A stretch of DNA of 64,000 bases from ZC4RG35 sp964571765. Its GTDB lineage: Bacteria; Actinomycetota; Acidimicrobiia; Spongiisociales; ZC4RG35. Below the pieces are notes generated by a model. It was not told where the DNA came from. It worked only from the letters and a program-made list of their open reading frames with translations, and ran no database searches. Below are positions 63,859 to 64,000 of the stretch, piece by piece. The stretch spans positions 1-64,000 of the forward strand of contig CAZNDH010000006.1 in the NCBI GenBank assembly GCA_964571765.1. Direction: 5' to 3'. The position numbers were made by a program, and so were the translations under genes. Positions within the stretch are counted from its first letter, which is position 1; every line of letters begins with the position of its first letter.

Positions 63859-64000
63859 GACAACTTCTCCGGCAATCCGAAGAAGTCGAAGTTGGGTTGG
63901 AGCAGCTCCATGGTGTCACGGTCGGGAGGAGGAAGCTCGGCGTCGGACTCGGCGAGCGGCTCGGTTCGCTCACCCCACCGGTAGACCACCGAGCCCCAGG
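63855..64000 (-). CDS. C-terminal 47 residues of an unidentified gene upstream of fabG
   Basis: The frame is open from the window edge to the TGA at 63857-63855, and the stop overlaps the fabG start. The visible tail includes WGSVVYRWGERTEPLAESD and ends NFDFFGLPEKLS. I do not recognise it; by position it belongs to the fatty-acid operon (fabD, fabH or another lipid gene would be usual). Confidence 0.6.
   Translation of the reverse strand, partial: WGSVVYRWGERTEPLAESDAELPPPDRDTMELLQPNFDFFGLPEKLS

Noticed and set aside
1..64000. CRISPR arrays, transposases, integrases or prophage genes
   Set aside because: No spaced direct repeats of CRISPR type and no recombinase or phage protein motifs were seen. 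Gene density and composition are even across the window.

Overview
The window is a high-G+C stretch of bacterial chromosome, densely packed and made almost entirely of housekeeping genes. Its actinobacterial signs are a division cluster with ftsZ, sepF, yggT and divIVA but no ftsA, a meso-DAP type MurE, DUF3040 and conserved HNH proteins, a pair of ArsA-like ATPases of the mycobacterial BagA/BagB kind, and many GTG/TTG starts. A deep-branching actinobacterium (Acidimicrobiia or Thermoleophilia-like) fits best; this placement is inference from gene content. I see no insertion sequence, prophage, CRISPR array or integron.

Layout. 1-7749 (minus): a Tad/Flp pilus assembly operon, cpaB-cpaE-cpaF-(vWA-tadB fusion)-tadC, ending in a translationally coupled multispanning membrane protein cut by the window edge. 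7985-12586: rpsA, polA and a small coiled-coil gene (minus), then tRNA-Leu(CAA) with an amidohydrolase starting just behind it (plus). 14058-20230: a YgfZ-type protein and CcdA, an MFS permease convergent with MATE and nth, an EamA permease and a small membrane protein. 20285-25000 (plus): a double-domain ThyX-like protein, a possible structured RNA, a small conserved gene, the ArsA-like pair and a HAD phosphatase. 25089-31241 (minus): dksA-like, lspA, rluD-like, rhomboid and dnaE. 31477-34578 (plus): ileS with a long, apparently structured leader.

34588-51432 (minus) is the division and cell-wall (dcw) cluster. In transcription order it reads mraZ, rsmH, ftsL, ftsI, murE, mraY, murD, ftsW, murG, murC, murB, ftsQ, ftsZ, yfiH, yggS, sepF, yggT, divIVA. 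Most joints are 1-4 bp stop/start overlaps. murF is missing from its usual place. The mraZ promoter carries 10-bp spaced GTGGG repeats, the expected MraZ autoregulatory operator. Above it lie an HNH protein and two small unknown genes, then a divergent moxR-DUF58-transglutaminase operon (53211-57651). 57662-64000 holds a MerR regulator, DUF3040, dinB, a histidine phosphatase, two membrane proteins (one probably starting at CTG), and the fabG-acpP-fabF fatty-acid operon with the tail of an unidentified upstream gene.

Functionally the window joins envelope growth (dcw, lspA, fab, TgpA-like), replication and repair (polA, dnaE, dinB, nth), translation (rpsA, ileS, tRNA-Leu, rluD) and a surface pilus machine. 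I found no complete new multi-gene system. The points most worth checking are the ileS leader together with its altered signature motifs, the possible RNA switch at 21929-21996, the degenerate tandem ThyX protein, the tRNA/amidohydrolase junction and the vWA-TadB fusion.
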